Assembly (NCBI GenBank): GCA_016716305.1
Contig: JADJWP010000002.1
Location: 1,052,501-1,116,500 of the forward strand
Source: Chloracidobacterium sp.
GTDB lineage: Bacteria; Acidobacteriota; Blastocatellia; Pyrinomonadales; Pyrinomonadaceae
Length of the DNA: 64,000 nucleotides
Direction: 5' to 3'
Every line of letters starts with the position of its first letter. Position 1 is the stretch's first letter. The notes under the pieces are model-generated. The model was not told where the DNA came from, ran no database searches, and worked only from the letters and a program-made list of their open reading frames with translations. Positions 52,732 to 62,260 of the stretch are shown piece by piece. The position numbers and the translations under genes are program-made.

Positions 52732-52761
52732 ATTATATCTCATAGATGAAACATAGGTAAA
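52732..52761 (-). promoter_or_regulatory. Promoter of the imuA-imuB-dnaE2 operon
   Basis: On the minus strand TTTACC (52761-52756) and a perfect TATAAT (52737-52732) are separated by 18 bases. Transcription would start near 52725, giving a leader of about 43 bases that contains the palindrome. Confidence 0.6.
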
Positions 52762-52804
52762 GTATTTCCCCCTATAATGGACAAATAAATCCTCCAGCAA
52801 TTTG

Positions 52805-53647
52805 TCACTGAACCGTCCTACTACCGATGATCGTTACAGCGATGCCGCCCAGGATCAACACAGAAGCGATTCCCAAGCGGAGATCTGCGCTCTCGGACAA
52901 AAACAAGACCCCACCTAAAGCCGCGATCAAAGGGACCGCAAGCTGAAGGACGGCAGCGCGCGTCGAGCTATGGTATTTCAACGCAGCGTACCAGGCCGTA
53001 TACCCAAGACCTGATGCAACAGCTCCGGAAAGAACGGCCATAACAATGCCGCGCGACGAAAGACGCAATTGCGAAAGGAATGGAATCGCAGCGATCAACG
53101 CGAACGGCACTGACCGAACAAAATTCCCCGCAGTATCGGCAAGGGCGTCATCACTTTTCTTTCCACGCAAGGAATAAAAACCCCAGGCGATGCCTGACAC
53201 TCCCATCAACAATGAACCCACCAACGGCGGAGCGGAAAGCCCAGGAAACACAAGATAAACAAGCCCGCCAACCGCAATGACCAAACCCAACCACTCAAGC
53301 CCACCCGGCAATTCACCCTTGACGATCGCAGACCCGATCATCGTCATCTGAACACATCCAAAAAGTATCAGTGCCCCGGCTCCGGTCGTCAGACCGAGAT
53401 ATGCAAATGAAAAACAGATGGCATAAATGAACAGAAACAAAGACGAGGCCCAATTTCCGGTTTTCACAGGGCATTTCGTCTTCCCTGTCAGAAAAAAGAT
53501 CGCGGCGAGAACGATCGCACCCGAAACGAGCCTGACAGCAGTAAATCCGGAGGCATCAGCTTCGGCCGAACCAAGCGCCGCCCGACACAGGATCGAATTG
53601 AAGGCAAATGCGAAAAGAGCGAAGGATGTAAGAAAGATCGGACGCAT
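52805..53647 (-). CDS. EamA/DMT-family transporter
   Basis: Inner-membrane protein of about 280 residues with ten predicted helices in two five-helix EamA halves. The first half includes AVRLVSGAIVLAAIFFLTG and LFLFIYAICFSFAYLGLTTGAGALILFG; the second includes GVVASGLGYTAWYAALK-like sequence and RAAVLQLAVPLIAALGGVLFL, which are typical. Members export amino acids or metabolites; the substrate is unknown. The ATG at 53647 (MRPIFLTSFALFAF) is preferred over a GTG seven codons upstream. It is divergent from the methyltransferase gene. Confidence 0.88.
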   Translation of the reverse strand: MRPIFLTSFALFAFAFNSILCRAALGSAEADASGFTAVRLVSGAIVLAAIFFLTGKTKCPVKTGNWASSLFLFIYAICFSFAYLGLTTGAGALILFGCVQMTMIGSAIVKGELPGGLEWLGLVIAVGGLVYLVFPGLSAPPLVGSLLMGVSGIAWGFYSLRGKKSDDALADTAGNFVRSVPFALIAAIPFLSQLRLSSRGIVMAVLSGAVASGLGYTAWYAALKYHSSTRAAVLQLAVPLIAALGGVLFLSESADLRLGIASVLILGGIAVTIIGSRTVQ

Positions 53648-53748
53648 ATTATCGTTGAAAAATAGCACGTGTAGATCCGTTCAGAAAAATTTCACAATTT
53701 TCTTAACGATATCTCAAGACTTCTCGGATGCCGGATAACTAGAGTGGT

Positions 53749-53781
53749 GTCGGTGCCGATATTCAAAGTTCGGTATCCGAC
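53749..53781 (+). promoter_or_regulatory. Hairpin in the leader of the methyltransferase gene
   Basis: GTCGGTGCCGA at 53749-53759 pairs with TCGGTATCCGAC at 53770-53781, an 11-bp stem with one bulge and a ten-base loop. It is 25 bases before the start codon and has no T-run. It could be a leader structure or an operator. Confidence 0.35.
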
Positions 53782-53805
53782 GAATGAATAACAATAGGAG
53801 CATTT

Positions 53806-54873
53806 ATGTTAGACACTACATTCAATCAACAGAAAGCCGAGGCGTTTTCGCAAGGACTCGTCGAAATCCTGAACAAGAGCGCCGTCGCTCTTGCGATGAG
53901 CATAGGCAACCGGCTCGGGCTCTTCGAAACAATGGCCAAACTCCCGGCGTCGACTGCCGAACAGATCGCCGGAACCGCGGGCCTTAACGAGAGGTACGTG
54001 CGGGAATGGCTCGGGACTATGGTGACAGGCCGTGTCGTAAACTACTTTCCGGAATCGAAAACATACCAACTGCCGGCAGAGCATGCTGCCTTCTTGACGA
54101 ACGAGGGCGAGTTCAATTTCGCTTCGACAATGGAGTTCATTCCCGTTCTCGGGAACGTCGAAGACAAGCTGATCGATTGCTTTAGAAACGGTGGCGGGGT
54201 TCCATACACCGAGTACCCACGCTTCCATGAGGTAATGGCCGCCGAAAGCGATCAAACAACGGTCGCCGCTCTTGATTCACACATCATTCCCCTTGTGCCG
54301 GGCCTGCACGAAAAACTTGAAGCCGGTATCAAGGTCTTGGATGTCGGATGCGGAAGCGGGCGAGCGATGATCGAACTCGCCAAACGATATCCGAACAGCT
54401 TGTTTGCCGGATATGACTTCTCAAAAGAATCCATCTTGCGTGCAAGATCCGAAGCGAGAAAGGCAGATGTCGGCAACGTCCGATTTGAGGTCCGCGATGC
54501 CGCGAATATAGGCGAATCCGCTGCATACGATCTGATCACATCATTTGATTCGATCCATGATCAGGCAGATCCGGCGGGAATGCTTGCGAGTATTTCGAAA
54601 GCGCTTCGATCCGACGGCGTCTATTTGGTCCAGGATATCAGGGGTTCGTGCCACATCGAGAAGAACCTCGAACATCCGCTCGGACCGTTCGTTTACACTA
54701 TTTCATTGACGCACTGCATGACGGTATCACTCGCATACGGCGGTGCGGGGCTGGGGGCGATGTGGGGCGAAGAAACCGCGATCGAGATGATGACGAAAGC
54801 GGGTTTCACCAGCATCACGAAAAACTATCTCGAACACGACTTTATGAACACATACTACGTTGCGACGAAATAG
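53806..54873 (+). CDS. SAM-dependent methyltransferase with a winged-helix N-terminal domain
   Basis: Protein of 355 residues. Residues about 20-110 form a winged-helix dimerisation-like domain (RLGLFETMAKLPASTAEQIAG, then LNERYVREWLGTMV) as seen in some O-methyltransferases. The catalytic class I fold follows at about 160-340: VLDVGCGSGRAMIELAKRY is motif I, FAGYDFSKESILRAR motif II, and YDLITSFDSIHDQADP motif IV. YVVVATK-like C-terminus (MNTYYVATK). The substrate is unknown; relatives act on small molecules. AGGAG is eight bases upstream of the ATG. Confidence 0.87.
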   Translation: MLDTTFNQQKAEAFSQGLVEILNKSAVALAMSIGNRLGLFETMAKLPASTAEQIAGTAGLNERYVREWLGTMVTGRVVNYFPESKTYQLPAEHAAFLTNEGEFNFASTMEFIPVLGNVEDKLIDCFRNGGGVPYTEYPRFHEVMAAESDQTTVAALDSHIIPLVPGLHEKLEAGIKVLDVGCGSGRAMIELAKRYPNSLFAGYDFSKESILRARSEARKADVGNVRFEVRDAANIGESAAYDLITSFDSIHDQADPAGMLASISKALRSDGVYLVQDIRGSCHIEKNLEHPLGPFVYTISLTHCMTVSLAYGGAGLGAMWGEETAIEMMTKAGFTSITKNYLEHDFMNTYYVATK

Positions 54874-54965
54874 GTCGCACGGCCACGGATCTTGCTGATC
54901 CAATGGAACGACCGTTTTTTCTGTCTTCGGATCGTGTCTTATCAGCTGATTCGTGGCCGATCACG

Positions 54966-55745
54966 TCATTTCGTGAATCCGGCCTTCAAAGCAGCACCGC
55001 TGACCCTGATCAGGGTAATGTTAGGCGGGCCTTCCCAACCTCGGTGCTCTTCGACTATCAACACTGCGATCCGGTCTTCAAAAGGACTCTTCAATAGCCC
55101 AGCGATCTCGGCATTACGAAATCCGCTGATCTGTCCCTTTCTATATGATTCGCGGCTAATGACCTTTGAGCCGCGGCGTATTGATTCCAATTTGACCGTA
55201 ACATTGCCGATTACCTCAAGGTCATTGTCGGTCTTGATACGAACATCGATCTTTGGTGTCAATTGGTCATCCTCAAACTCTAAAACGGGAAAAATCAAAC
55301 GAGAATCACTGATCGGCCTGATACCATACTTCGCAAGCTTCGCGGAATATTGTTTCTGCTTCTTTGGCCAAAATGTGGCCAGGTTCTCGGCCTCGGGCTT
55401 TTCGAGCGACTCGCTTGAATAACGTTCGGACCAGAGTATTTTGTCAGTCACGAGGTCTTGGATCACGATCTCGGCGAAATAACATCCGCACGCTTCGTCG
55501 GGGGGTTCGACAAGATACGCGAATTTTCCGTCGCGTGACCATCCGATCGGGTAAAACGATGCCGTCAGGAACGTGGTGCTCGTCGGTTCTTTGTTCGGAT
55601 CGGGCTCGCCAAAACCGTTCAGAGTGAGACGCTCGGGCTTTGCGAATAGCCTCGTCTCCGTTGTTTGCGTAATTGCCTGATCACACAGCAGCAAAACAAG
55701 TGTGAGGGTCAGCAGTGACCCAAATGTAAACCAACATTTCCGCAT
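54966..55745 (-). CDS. Secreted protein of unknown function
   Basis: Protein of 259 residues with a signal peptide (about 1-26, LLLCDQAITQ). A PD40/WD-like fragment occurs (IGWSRDGKFAYLVEP at about 67-81), then a pair of cysteines (EACGCYF). The C-terminal half (PKIDVRIKTDNDLEV, then RIAVLIVEEHRGWEGPPN) reads like repeated strands. No family is recognised. GGAG precedes the ATG. Probably periplasmic. It is followed on the same strand by nothing close, and lysS lies upstream with 23 bases between. Confidence 0.6.
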   Translation of the reverse strand: MRKCWFTFGSLLTLTLVLLLCDQAITQTTETRLFAKPERLTLNGFGEPDPNKEPTSTTFLTASFYPIGWSRDGKFAYLVEPPDEACGCYFAEIVIQDLVTDKILWSERYSSESLEKPEAENLATFWPKKQKQYSAKLAKYGIRPISDSRLIFPVLEFEDDQLTPKIDVRIKTDNDLEVIGNVTVKLESIRRGSKVISRESYRKGQISGFRNAEIAGLLKSPFEDRIAVLIVEEHRGWEGPPNITLIRVSGAALKAGFTK

Positions 55746-55768
55746 AATTTCTCCACCAACCTAGACGA

Positions 55769-57739
55769 TCATTCAGGAGCTTCTTGCGTTCTTTTTTCGG
55801 GCCGCATATGCGGGAACAGGATCACATCGCGGATCGAATGCTTATTGGTCAAAAGCATCACGAGCCTATCGATGCCGATGCCGATGCCCGCGGCGGGCGG
55901 CATTCCGTAGCTGAGTGCCCGGATATAGTCTTCGTCCAAGACCATCGCTTCCTCGTCGCCGCGTTCGCGTTCCGACATTTGATCGACAAAACGGTCGTAC
56001 TGCTCCTTCGGATCGTTTAATTCACTGAATCCGTTCGCCACTTCCATTCCGTTGATGAAAAGCTCGAACCGCTCCGCGATCTGCGGATTCTCGGGCGAAG
56101 CCTTTGAGAGCGGCGAGATGGACTTCGGGTAATCAATGATGAAAGTTGGGCGAATTATAATCTCTTCACCGTTTTTTGCTACTCCTACTACCCTTTCGAT
56201 GTGATCATCAAAAATAGTCAAGATTGCTTCAAGATAGGCGCCTTCACCTTGCACCGGAGGCGTGATATCTGGAGAAAGGTCAGTTAGCTTTGAAGTAATG
56301 CTCTCAAACGCATCTTCCTCTGAAATTTCAACGGTTCCTTCATCTTCGCTATGATGTACAACTTCGTTCATTAAATTGCCGAACGATGAAAGCCAATTCA
56401 ACTGCTGCAAGAGTGCCTTTGCGTTGTTCTCGGACTGCAACCAACTAATAGGATCGTCGCCAAATTGCTTAGCGAGCCAGTTGGAGACCTTTCCGCCCAG
56501 CGATGGTCGAACATGTCGAAAATACCAATCGACTATGAAAGGCAAGCCGCGATAAATGGCGGTCTCCATCTTGATTCGGTCAAAAGATGAAAAATCAATA
56601 GTCACCCAAAATTTGCTTCGACTCCCCAAAACACGAGGATCGACATTCAGGTTTTCCAAGCTCAGCCCGCCCGTTGCTTTCATGACTGATTGGCGGAGCA
56701 ACTCCTCACAGAAGTCCATCATCCCGTTCACGTCCATGTAGGCACAGTAGAATTCGAGCATTGTGAATTCGGGGTTGTGCTTGTACGAAATGCCCTCGTT
56801 GCGGAAGTTGCGGTTCAGTTCATACACCTTCTCAAAGCCGCCCACAACAAGCCGTTTGAGATAAAGTTCAGGAGCAATGCGGGCGTATAGGTCGATGTCG
56901 AGCGCATTGTGGTGGGTTTTGAACGGCTTTGCGGCGGCTCCCGTTGCTTTTGGCGTAAGCATTGGGGTCTCGACCTCGACATAACCATGATCCTCCAGAT
57001 ACCGGCGCAAAGACGAGATGGTCTTTGCGCGGGTTTCAAAAACCTCGCGCGTCGTTAGTCCTTCGCGCTCGACTTGCAGGCTCGATGCGATCAGGTCCGC
57101 GTATCGCTGCCGCTGGCGGATCTCAGGATCGGCAATGCCGTGCATTTTGTCCGGCATCGGCAGCATTGCCTTTGAAAGGAACTGCAGTTTTTCGACATGA
57201 ACCGAAAGCTCGCCGGTATTCGTGACAAAAAGAAATCCTTCGACACCGACAAAATCTCCGTGATCGAGAAGACTGAAGACCTCCCATGCACGTCCGTCTT
57301 CTTCGATCACTTCACCCGTGTCGTTATTGATTGCGACGGCGTCCTGTTTGCGGACGTATATTTGTAACCTCGATATCCCGTCAGAGAGGTGTACGAACGC
57401 GGCCTTACCCATCACCCGAGGCGGTACGGCCAGACGCCCCGCAATACGAACATTTCCGAGAGCCCTCAGTTGTACATTGAGAGCGTCTTTCTGCTCCGAC
57501 GGCGGGCGTTCGCCCTCGCTAAGCTTCGCAACAACTGTCGCCATTTCTTTGATCGCCGCAGCGACCGGCCCATGTTTCAGAATGCTCGAGATCGTATCTT
57601 CAGAGCCTGATAGGTACGAGCGGTCAAAACGGTTCGGATATGTATTGCCGACAAGTTCGCGAAGTTTCGCGAGATGCTCCTTTCGCGCCTCCGTTTGGTC
57701 ATTCGGTTCGATGATTTCGTGAAATTGCGGAATCTGCAT
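55769..57739 (-). CDS. lysS: Lysyl-tRNA synthetase, class II, unusually long
   Basis: Charges tRNA(Lys) with lysine. The OB-fold anticodon domain (VRIAGRLAVPPRVMGKAAFVHLSDG) and class II motifs are clear: motif 1 region with YVEVETPML, motif 2 ELNRNFRNEGISYKHNPEFTMLEFY, and motif 3 GIGIGIDRLVMLLTN near 575-590 region. FIIDYPKSISPLSK and FELFINGMEVANGFSELND are LysS-specific. At 656 residues it is about 150 longer than usual. The excess lies in the N-terminal part (about 45-100) and especially between the IDFSSFDRIKM strand (381) and IRPTF (about 530), where roughly 70-80 extra residues are rich in acidic and aromatic residues. Catalytic motifs are intact. Confidence 0.93.
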   Translation of the reverse strand: MQIPQFHEIIEPNDQTEARKEHLAKLRELVGNTYPNRFDRSYLSGSEDTISSILKHGPVAAAIKEMATVVAKLSEGERPPSEQKDALNVQLRALGNVRIAGRLAVPPRVMGKAAFVHLSDGISRLQIYVRKQDAVAINNDTGEVIEEDGRAWEVFSLLDHGDFVGVEGFLFVTNTGELSVHVEKLQFLSKAMLPMPDKMHGIADPEIRQRQRYADLIASSLQVEREGLTTREVFETRAKTISSLRRYLEDHGYVEVETPMLTPKATGAAAKPFKTHHNALDIDLYARIAPELYLKRLVVGGFEKVYELNRNFRNEGISYKHNPEFTMLEFYCAYMDVNGMMDFCEELLRQSVMKATGGLSLENLNVDPRVLGSRSKFWVTIDFSSFDRIKMETAIYRGLPFIVDWYFRHVRPSLGGKVSNWLAKQFGDDPISWLQSENNAKALLQQLNWLSSFGNLMNEVVHHSEDEGTVEISEEDAFESITSKLTDLSPDITPPVQGEGAYLEAILTIFDDHIERVVGVAKNGEEIIIRPTFIIDYPKSISPLSKASPENPQIAERFELFINGMEVANGFSELNDPKEQYDRFVDQMSERERGDEEAMVLDEDYIRALSYGMPPAAGIGIGIDRLVMLLTNKHSIRDVILFPHMRPEKRTQEAPE

Positions 57740-57929
57740 AAATTTTTGTCAATCGTTAGAACCTTCGATTAAATCAGACAAACTACACCGAACGCAAAGG
57801 AAAACTATCCAGGGCCGCACAGGGAGCAGCGTCACCTTCGCCAAAGCTCTTGTATGTGGCATTATATAAGTTCCGCAAAAGGTCTCGATCTAGCCCGTGA
57901 AATCGCGATCTTTGCGGATAGGTGCGTTT

Positions 57930-60900
57930 ATGAAGCCTTTCCGTCGAATGCCTGGCCTGATCGAGAGGATCGCAGCCGAGATCGATTCCGGTCGCCGTTC
58001 TGTAACGCTGTCGGGTCTGTCTTCGGTGGCGTCAAAGGCCTATATCCTCACCCAGCTTCGCTCACTCACCGGAAAACGTTTTGTTGTTTTGACCGAGTCG
58101 AACATTTCCGCGGATCTTTGGACCACCGATCTTCGCTTCTTCGGCGAATTAGCGGAAAATCTGCCAGCCATAGTCGAATTGCCGGGATTTGAGACCGAGG
58201 TGTATTCGGGTGTCTCACCACACGCTGAAACGCTCGAACGTCGTGCATTGGCGCTTTGGCAATTGTCGCACGGCACGCCTGATTTTCTTATTCTGCCTCC
58301 GCGGGCATTGTTGGCACGAACCGTTTCGCCGCGTGAGATCGGGAAGATCGGCCCGCGGATCGATCGAGACGACGATATTTCGCCCGAGTCGCTGATTGTG
58401 TCATTGGAAGCCGCGGGTTACGTTCGCGAGGATCCGATCTATAACGTCGGTCAGTTTTCGGTGAGGGGTGGAATCGTCGACGTTTGGTCCCCGCAAGACG
58501 CAATGCCTTCGAGGATCGAGTTTTTTGGCGATACGGTCGATTCGATCCGTTCCTTTGATCCGGAAACACAGTTGTCAACCGAACAAATACGTTCGCTGAG
58601 CATCGCCCCGATGCGCGAATTTGCGGTTTCCCCAAACGACCTCAGGGACTGGGCGGATTTAGCACGCGAGCATTTCGCCGACCCGCGGTTTGAACGAGCG
58701 CTAAGGGATCGGACTGATTTTGCGGACGAAGGTGAATCGTTCCTGGGCTGGGAATTCCTACTGCCTTTATCCCGTCCGCTTGGATCAACCGTTCTCGACT
58801 ATTTCAACGATGTCGTGTTGATCGTAGACGAACCGGCGATGATCGAGCGGGAATTTCAAAAACTTTACGACGACATCTCGACACAATATGCGGCCCTGAT
58901 GGATGCCGGAGGTATCGGACTCGAACCAGATCGGCTGTTTCTGAAGCAAGAAGAGTTGAGGGCTCGCTTGGACACGGTGAGCCGAGTAGAACTTAGAGCT
59001 TTGGGGAAAACTGCCGCAGTAACTGACGAAGAGTTTGCCGCTGCTGAATTTACGATGTCGTCAGACTTAAGCATCGGCCAACGAGCTCGCGATCCGCTTT
59101 TCTTATTTCCATCGGTCGAAAATAGCGGGGAGATCGTCGTCTCGTCCCGAGCAACCCGCAAGTTTCATGGCAATTTCGCTGATTTTGCGGCTCATGTAAA
59201 GTCGCAGAAGATGAGCGATCGGGTCATTTATGCGATGGTGACAAAAGGTATGGCTGAAAGGATCGACGAGATCCTTCGCGATTACGCAGTCGTTGCCGAA
59301 ACCGGAACGATCGTAATCGGCCATCTTTCGGGCGGATTCGAAATGCCCGAGCAAGCGCTGATCATCTACACTGAAAGCGACATCTTTGGTGAAACGTCCG
59401 AAGTTCCGGCACCCACGCCGACGGCCACGATCCGCAAACCGCGGCTCGGTGCCTTCATCTCGGACTTTCGTGACCTGAAAATCGGAGATTATGTTGTTCA
59501 CGTTGACCACGGTCTTGGCAGATTCGAAGGTCTCAAGACCATCTCGTCGCATGGAACCGAACGCGAGTTCATGCTGCTCGTCTATGCGGACGATGCAAAG
59601 CTCTTTGTTCCGGTCGAACGTCTGGATCTCGTCTCGCGGTATTCATCGGGCGAGGCGACATCGCCCGCTCTCGATAGACTTGGGAGCATTGGATGGCAAA
59701 AGACCAAGGCAAAGGCCAAACGCGCGATGCGCGATATGGCCGATGAGCTTCTGAAACTCTATGCTGAACGGAAGCTCGTTCAGGGTTACGCATTCTCGCC
59801 CGATGCACCATGGCAACACGAGTTCGAAGACGCATTTCCTTTCGAACTTACGGTTGACCAGGCCTCGGCGATCGTTGACATAAAAGCCGATATGGAAACG
59901 CCGCGACCGATGGACAGGCTGATCATTGGTGACGTTGGATACGGAAAGACCGAGGTAGCGATGCGGGCCGCTTTCAAAGCGGTAATGGACGGGAAACAGG
60001 TCGCTGTGTTGACCCCGACAACGATTCTTGCGTATCAGCATTTTGAGTCCTTCCGCCGTCGTTTCGCGGCCTTTCCGGCTAAGATCGAACTGCTGTCACG
60101 TTTCCGAAGCTCGAATGAACAAAAAGCGGTCGTCAAAGCCGCTGAGACTGGCGATGTCGACGTAATCATCGGGACACATCGGGTTCTTTCCAATGATGTT
60201 AAGCTGCCGAAACTCGGGCTTGTTGTCGTTGACGAGGAACAGCGATTCGGCGTCGCCCACAAGGAAAAGCTTAAGCAGTTGAAAAAGAAGGTCGACGTTT
60301 TGACCCTCTCGGCAACCCCTATCCCGCGGACACTGAACATGTCACTCTTGGGCATGCGCGACATGTCCGTGATCGAAACCCCGCCACGCGACCGCCTCGC
60401 GATCAATACGCAGGTCGTGCAGTTTTCGGAGGGCGTGATCCGGACAGCGATCGATCTCGAACTCGCTCGGAACGGCCAGGTCTTTTTCATTCATAACCGG
60501 GTCGAAACGATCGAGTCGATTGCTGCCTTGCTGCAAAAGATCGTCCCCAATGCCCGGATCGCCATCGGTCACGGGCAAATGAACGAAAAGGAGATGGAGC
60601 AGATCATGCTCGATTTCATCGACTACAAATATGACATACTGGTTGCGACGACAATTATCGAAAACGGAATAGATATTCCGCGTGCGAATACGATCATCAT
60701 CAATCGAGCAGATAACTATGGCCTTTCGCAGCTATATCAGCTTCGTGGCCGTGTCGGGCGTTCGAACCGTCGTGCATACGCGTACATGCTCATTCCGAGC
60801 GAACTTGAACTTACGCCGATAGCGAGACGGCGATTGAGTGCGATCCGCGAATTCTCCGATCTCGGGGCCGGATTCAGGATCGCAGCTCTCGACCTCGAAC

Positions 60901-61457
60901 TCCGGGGCGCTGGAAACCTGCTCGGCGGACAGCAATCGGGGCATCTCGACGCTCTAGGGTTCGACCTTTACACGAAAATGCTCGAACGGACGATCGCCGA
61001 GATTCGCGGTGACGATGTTGCCGACGACAGCAGTGTCTCCATAAATCTTGGTATGGACGTTTCGATCCCGAAAGACTACATCGCCGAAGCAAGCCAAAGA
61101 CTGCGAACATATAAGCGGATATCGTCTGCTGAGGATGAAGCAGCAATACATCAGATCCACGCCGAGATCGAAGATCGTTTTGGCAAGATCCCGGAATCGG
61201 TCGATAATCTTTTCGCTTACGGCCGATTGCGTCGGCGAGCCGAACTAATGCGTATTGTTTCGATCGACCGTGCGGGTAACGAGATCGCAATAAAAATGAG
61301 CGAATTAGCGAAAGTTCGACCCGATGCCATTATGGGATTGGTCTCAGAAACGGAGGGCGTGACGTTTTCCCCGAGTGGTATTCTCCGAGTTCCACTCGGA
61401 TCCGCAAACCCGATCATTGCGGCACAGGACATTCTGGATTCGATCGCGGTGAGTTGA
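57930..61457 (+). CDS. mfd: Transcription-repair coupling factor
   Basis: ATP-driven translocase that removes stalled RNA polymerase and recruits UvrA. From the ATG at 57930 (MKPFRRMPGLIERIAAE), with AGGTG close upstream, it is about 1175 residues; a GTG at 57897 adds 11. The UvrB-homology region is at the N-terminus (FSVRGGIVDVWSPQDAMPSRIEFFGD). The RNA-polymerase interaction domain has KIGDYVVHVDHGLGRFEGL. Helicase motifs include Walker A IIGDVGYGKTEVAMRA near 660, VVDEEQRFGV (motif II), TLSATPIPRTLNMSL and QLRGRVGRSNRRAYAY (motif VI). The C-terminal TRCF domain follows. Its stop abuts that of the convergent gene. Confidence 0.97.
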   Translation: MKPFRRMPGLIERIAAEIDSGRRSVTLSGLSSVASKAYILTQLRSLTGKRFVVLTESNISADLWTTDLRFFGELAENLPAIVELPGFETEVYSGVSPHAETLERRALALWQLSHGTPDFLILPPRALLARTVSPREIGKIGPRIDRDDDISPESLIVSLEAAGYVREDPIYNVGQFSVRGGIVDVWSPQDAMPSRIEFFGDTVDSIRSFDPETQLSTEQIRSLSIAPMREFAVSPNDLRDWADLAREHFADPRFERALRDRTDFADEGESFLGWEFLLPLSRPLGSTVLDYFNDVVLIVDEPAMIEREFQKLYDDISTQYAALMDAGGIGLEPDRLFLKQEELRARLDTVSRVELRALGKTAAVTDEEFAAAEFTMSSDLSIGQRARDPLFLFPSVENSGEIVVSSRATRKFHGNFADFAAHVKSQKMSDRVIYAMVTKGMAERIDEILRDYAVVAETGTIVIGHLSGGFEMPEQALIIYTESDIFGETSEVPAPTPTATIRKPRLGAFISDFRDLKIGDYVVHVDHGLGRFEGLKTISSHGTEREFMLLVYADDAKLFVPVERLDLVSRYSSGEATSPALDRLGSIGWQKTKAKAKRAMRDMADELLKLYAERKLVQGYAFSPDAPWQHEFEDAFPFELTVDQASAIVDIKADMETPRPMDRLIIGDVGYGKTEVAMRAAFKAVMDGKQVAVLTPTTILAYQHFESFRRRFAAFPAKIELLSRFRSSNEQKAVVKAAETGDVDVIIGTHRVLSNDVKLPKLGLVVVDEEQRFGVAHKEKLKQLKKKVDVLTLSATPIPRTLNMSLLGMRDMSVIETPPRDRLAINTQVVQFSEGVIRTAIDLELARNGQVFFIHNRVETIESIAALLQKIVPNARIAIGHGQMNEKEMEQIMLDFIDYKYDILVATTIIENGIDIPRANTIIINRADNYGLSQLYQLRGRVGRSNRRAYAYMLIPSELELTPIARRRLSAIREFSDLGAGFRIAALDLELRGAGNLLGGQQSGHLDALGFDLYTKMLERTIAEIRGDDVADDSSVSINLGMDVSIPKDYIAEASQRLRTYKRISSAEDEAAIHQIHAEIEDRFGKIPESVDNLFAYGRLRRRAELMRIVSIDRAGNEIAIKMSELAKVRPDAIMGLVSETEGVTFSPSGILRVPLGSANPIIAAQDILDSIAVS

Positions 61458-62039
61458 TCATTGCTCGGTGCAATCGTCGCCAGGATTAAAATCGCACACG
61501 AAAAGGATCGGAGCATATTCGCGGGTCTGTTTTCTGACGTTCTGCCAAACCAGCGAACCGGAGTATTTTTCTCGAGTCCAACCGAGTTTCTTGCGGTTCT
61601 TCCAGACATACTCATAGGCGGCCTTTTCGTCTTCGCCCCATAGATGTTTGGATTCGTGAAGCAGAATCGCCGCCCGTTCGACATTGTCCGACGGATACTC
61701 AAAGAAATCAGGATAGAGCGTTACGATACCGAAAGGAAAATTCGTAGCAGCATAGGCGTTTTCTTTCTCAACCGAGGCATTTAGCCAGTTGTCATTTCTG
61801 CGAAACCGGGCAAGATGTTTGAGCAAAACAACGTCTTCGGAAAAGCCGCGTTCCTCGAGATGCGCTATCGCCGCTTCGGTCGCCTCACGTTCGACGGGCA
61901 ACAGACCGTCTGATGAAATGATCAGCGAAAGATAAAATCCGATAAGGAGCGCTGCACACACGACCACAACAGAAGCGATACGCCGGAACAATTTCCCGAA
62001 GATCATTTTTCGAGATCGAATAGGAGCCATAGAATACAT
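61458..62039 (-). CDS. Small membrane-anchored HExxH protein
   Basis: Protein of 193 residues with one N-terminal membrane segment (about 24-42, VVVVCAALLIGFYLSLI). The periplasmic part contains ILLHESKHLWGEDEKAAYEYVW near 128-149, a HExxH zinc motif with a glutamate 13 residues on, as in gluzincin-type minipeptidases. No known family is recognised. Two cysteines near the C-terminus (VCDFNPGDDC) may form a disulfide. Its stop TGA abuts the mfd stop (TGATCA), leaving no terminator between the converging genes. Confidence 0.6.
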   Translation of the reverse strand: MYSMAPIRSRKMIFGKLFRRIASVVVVCAALLIGFYLSLIISSDGLLPVEREATEAAIAHLEERGFSEDVVLLKHLARFRRNDNWLNASVEKENAYAATNFPFGIVTLYPDFFEYPSDNVERAAILLHESKHLWGEDEKAAYEYVWKNRKKLGWTREKYSGSLVWQNVRKQTREYAPILFVCDFNPGDDCTEQ

Positions 62040-62260
62040 TTTGTGCAGCGGAGTTTAGATCGATCGACTTCTGCATCCCGGACAATGATGTCGTTCCCAC
62101 GGGGCGAATTTTCGCAAAGAAACTGGTATTATTTAAGTTTGATCCGGTGTTAACCTTTGCGGACGCATTTTTTTCTGCTTGAATAAACGCGAAGCAGGAT
62201 GTGTGCATCCAAGTGACGCATCATCATTGTAACAAAACGAGAATATTTCGGAGTCTTTGA

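Noticed and set aside
61455..61460. Back-to-back stop codons TGATCA of mfd and the HExxH gene
   Set aside because: Curious but expected occasionally for converging genes in a compact genome.
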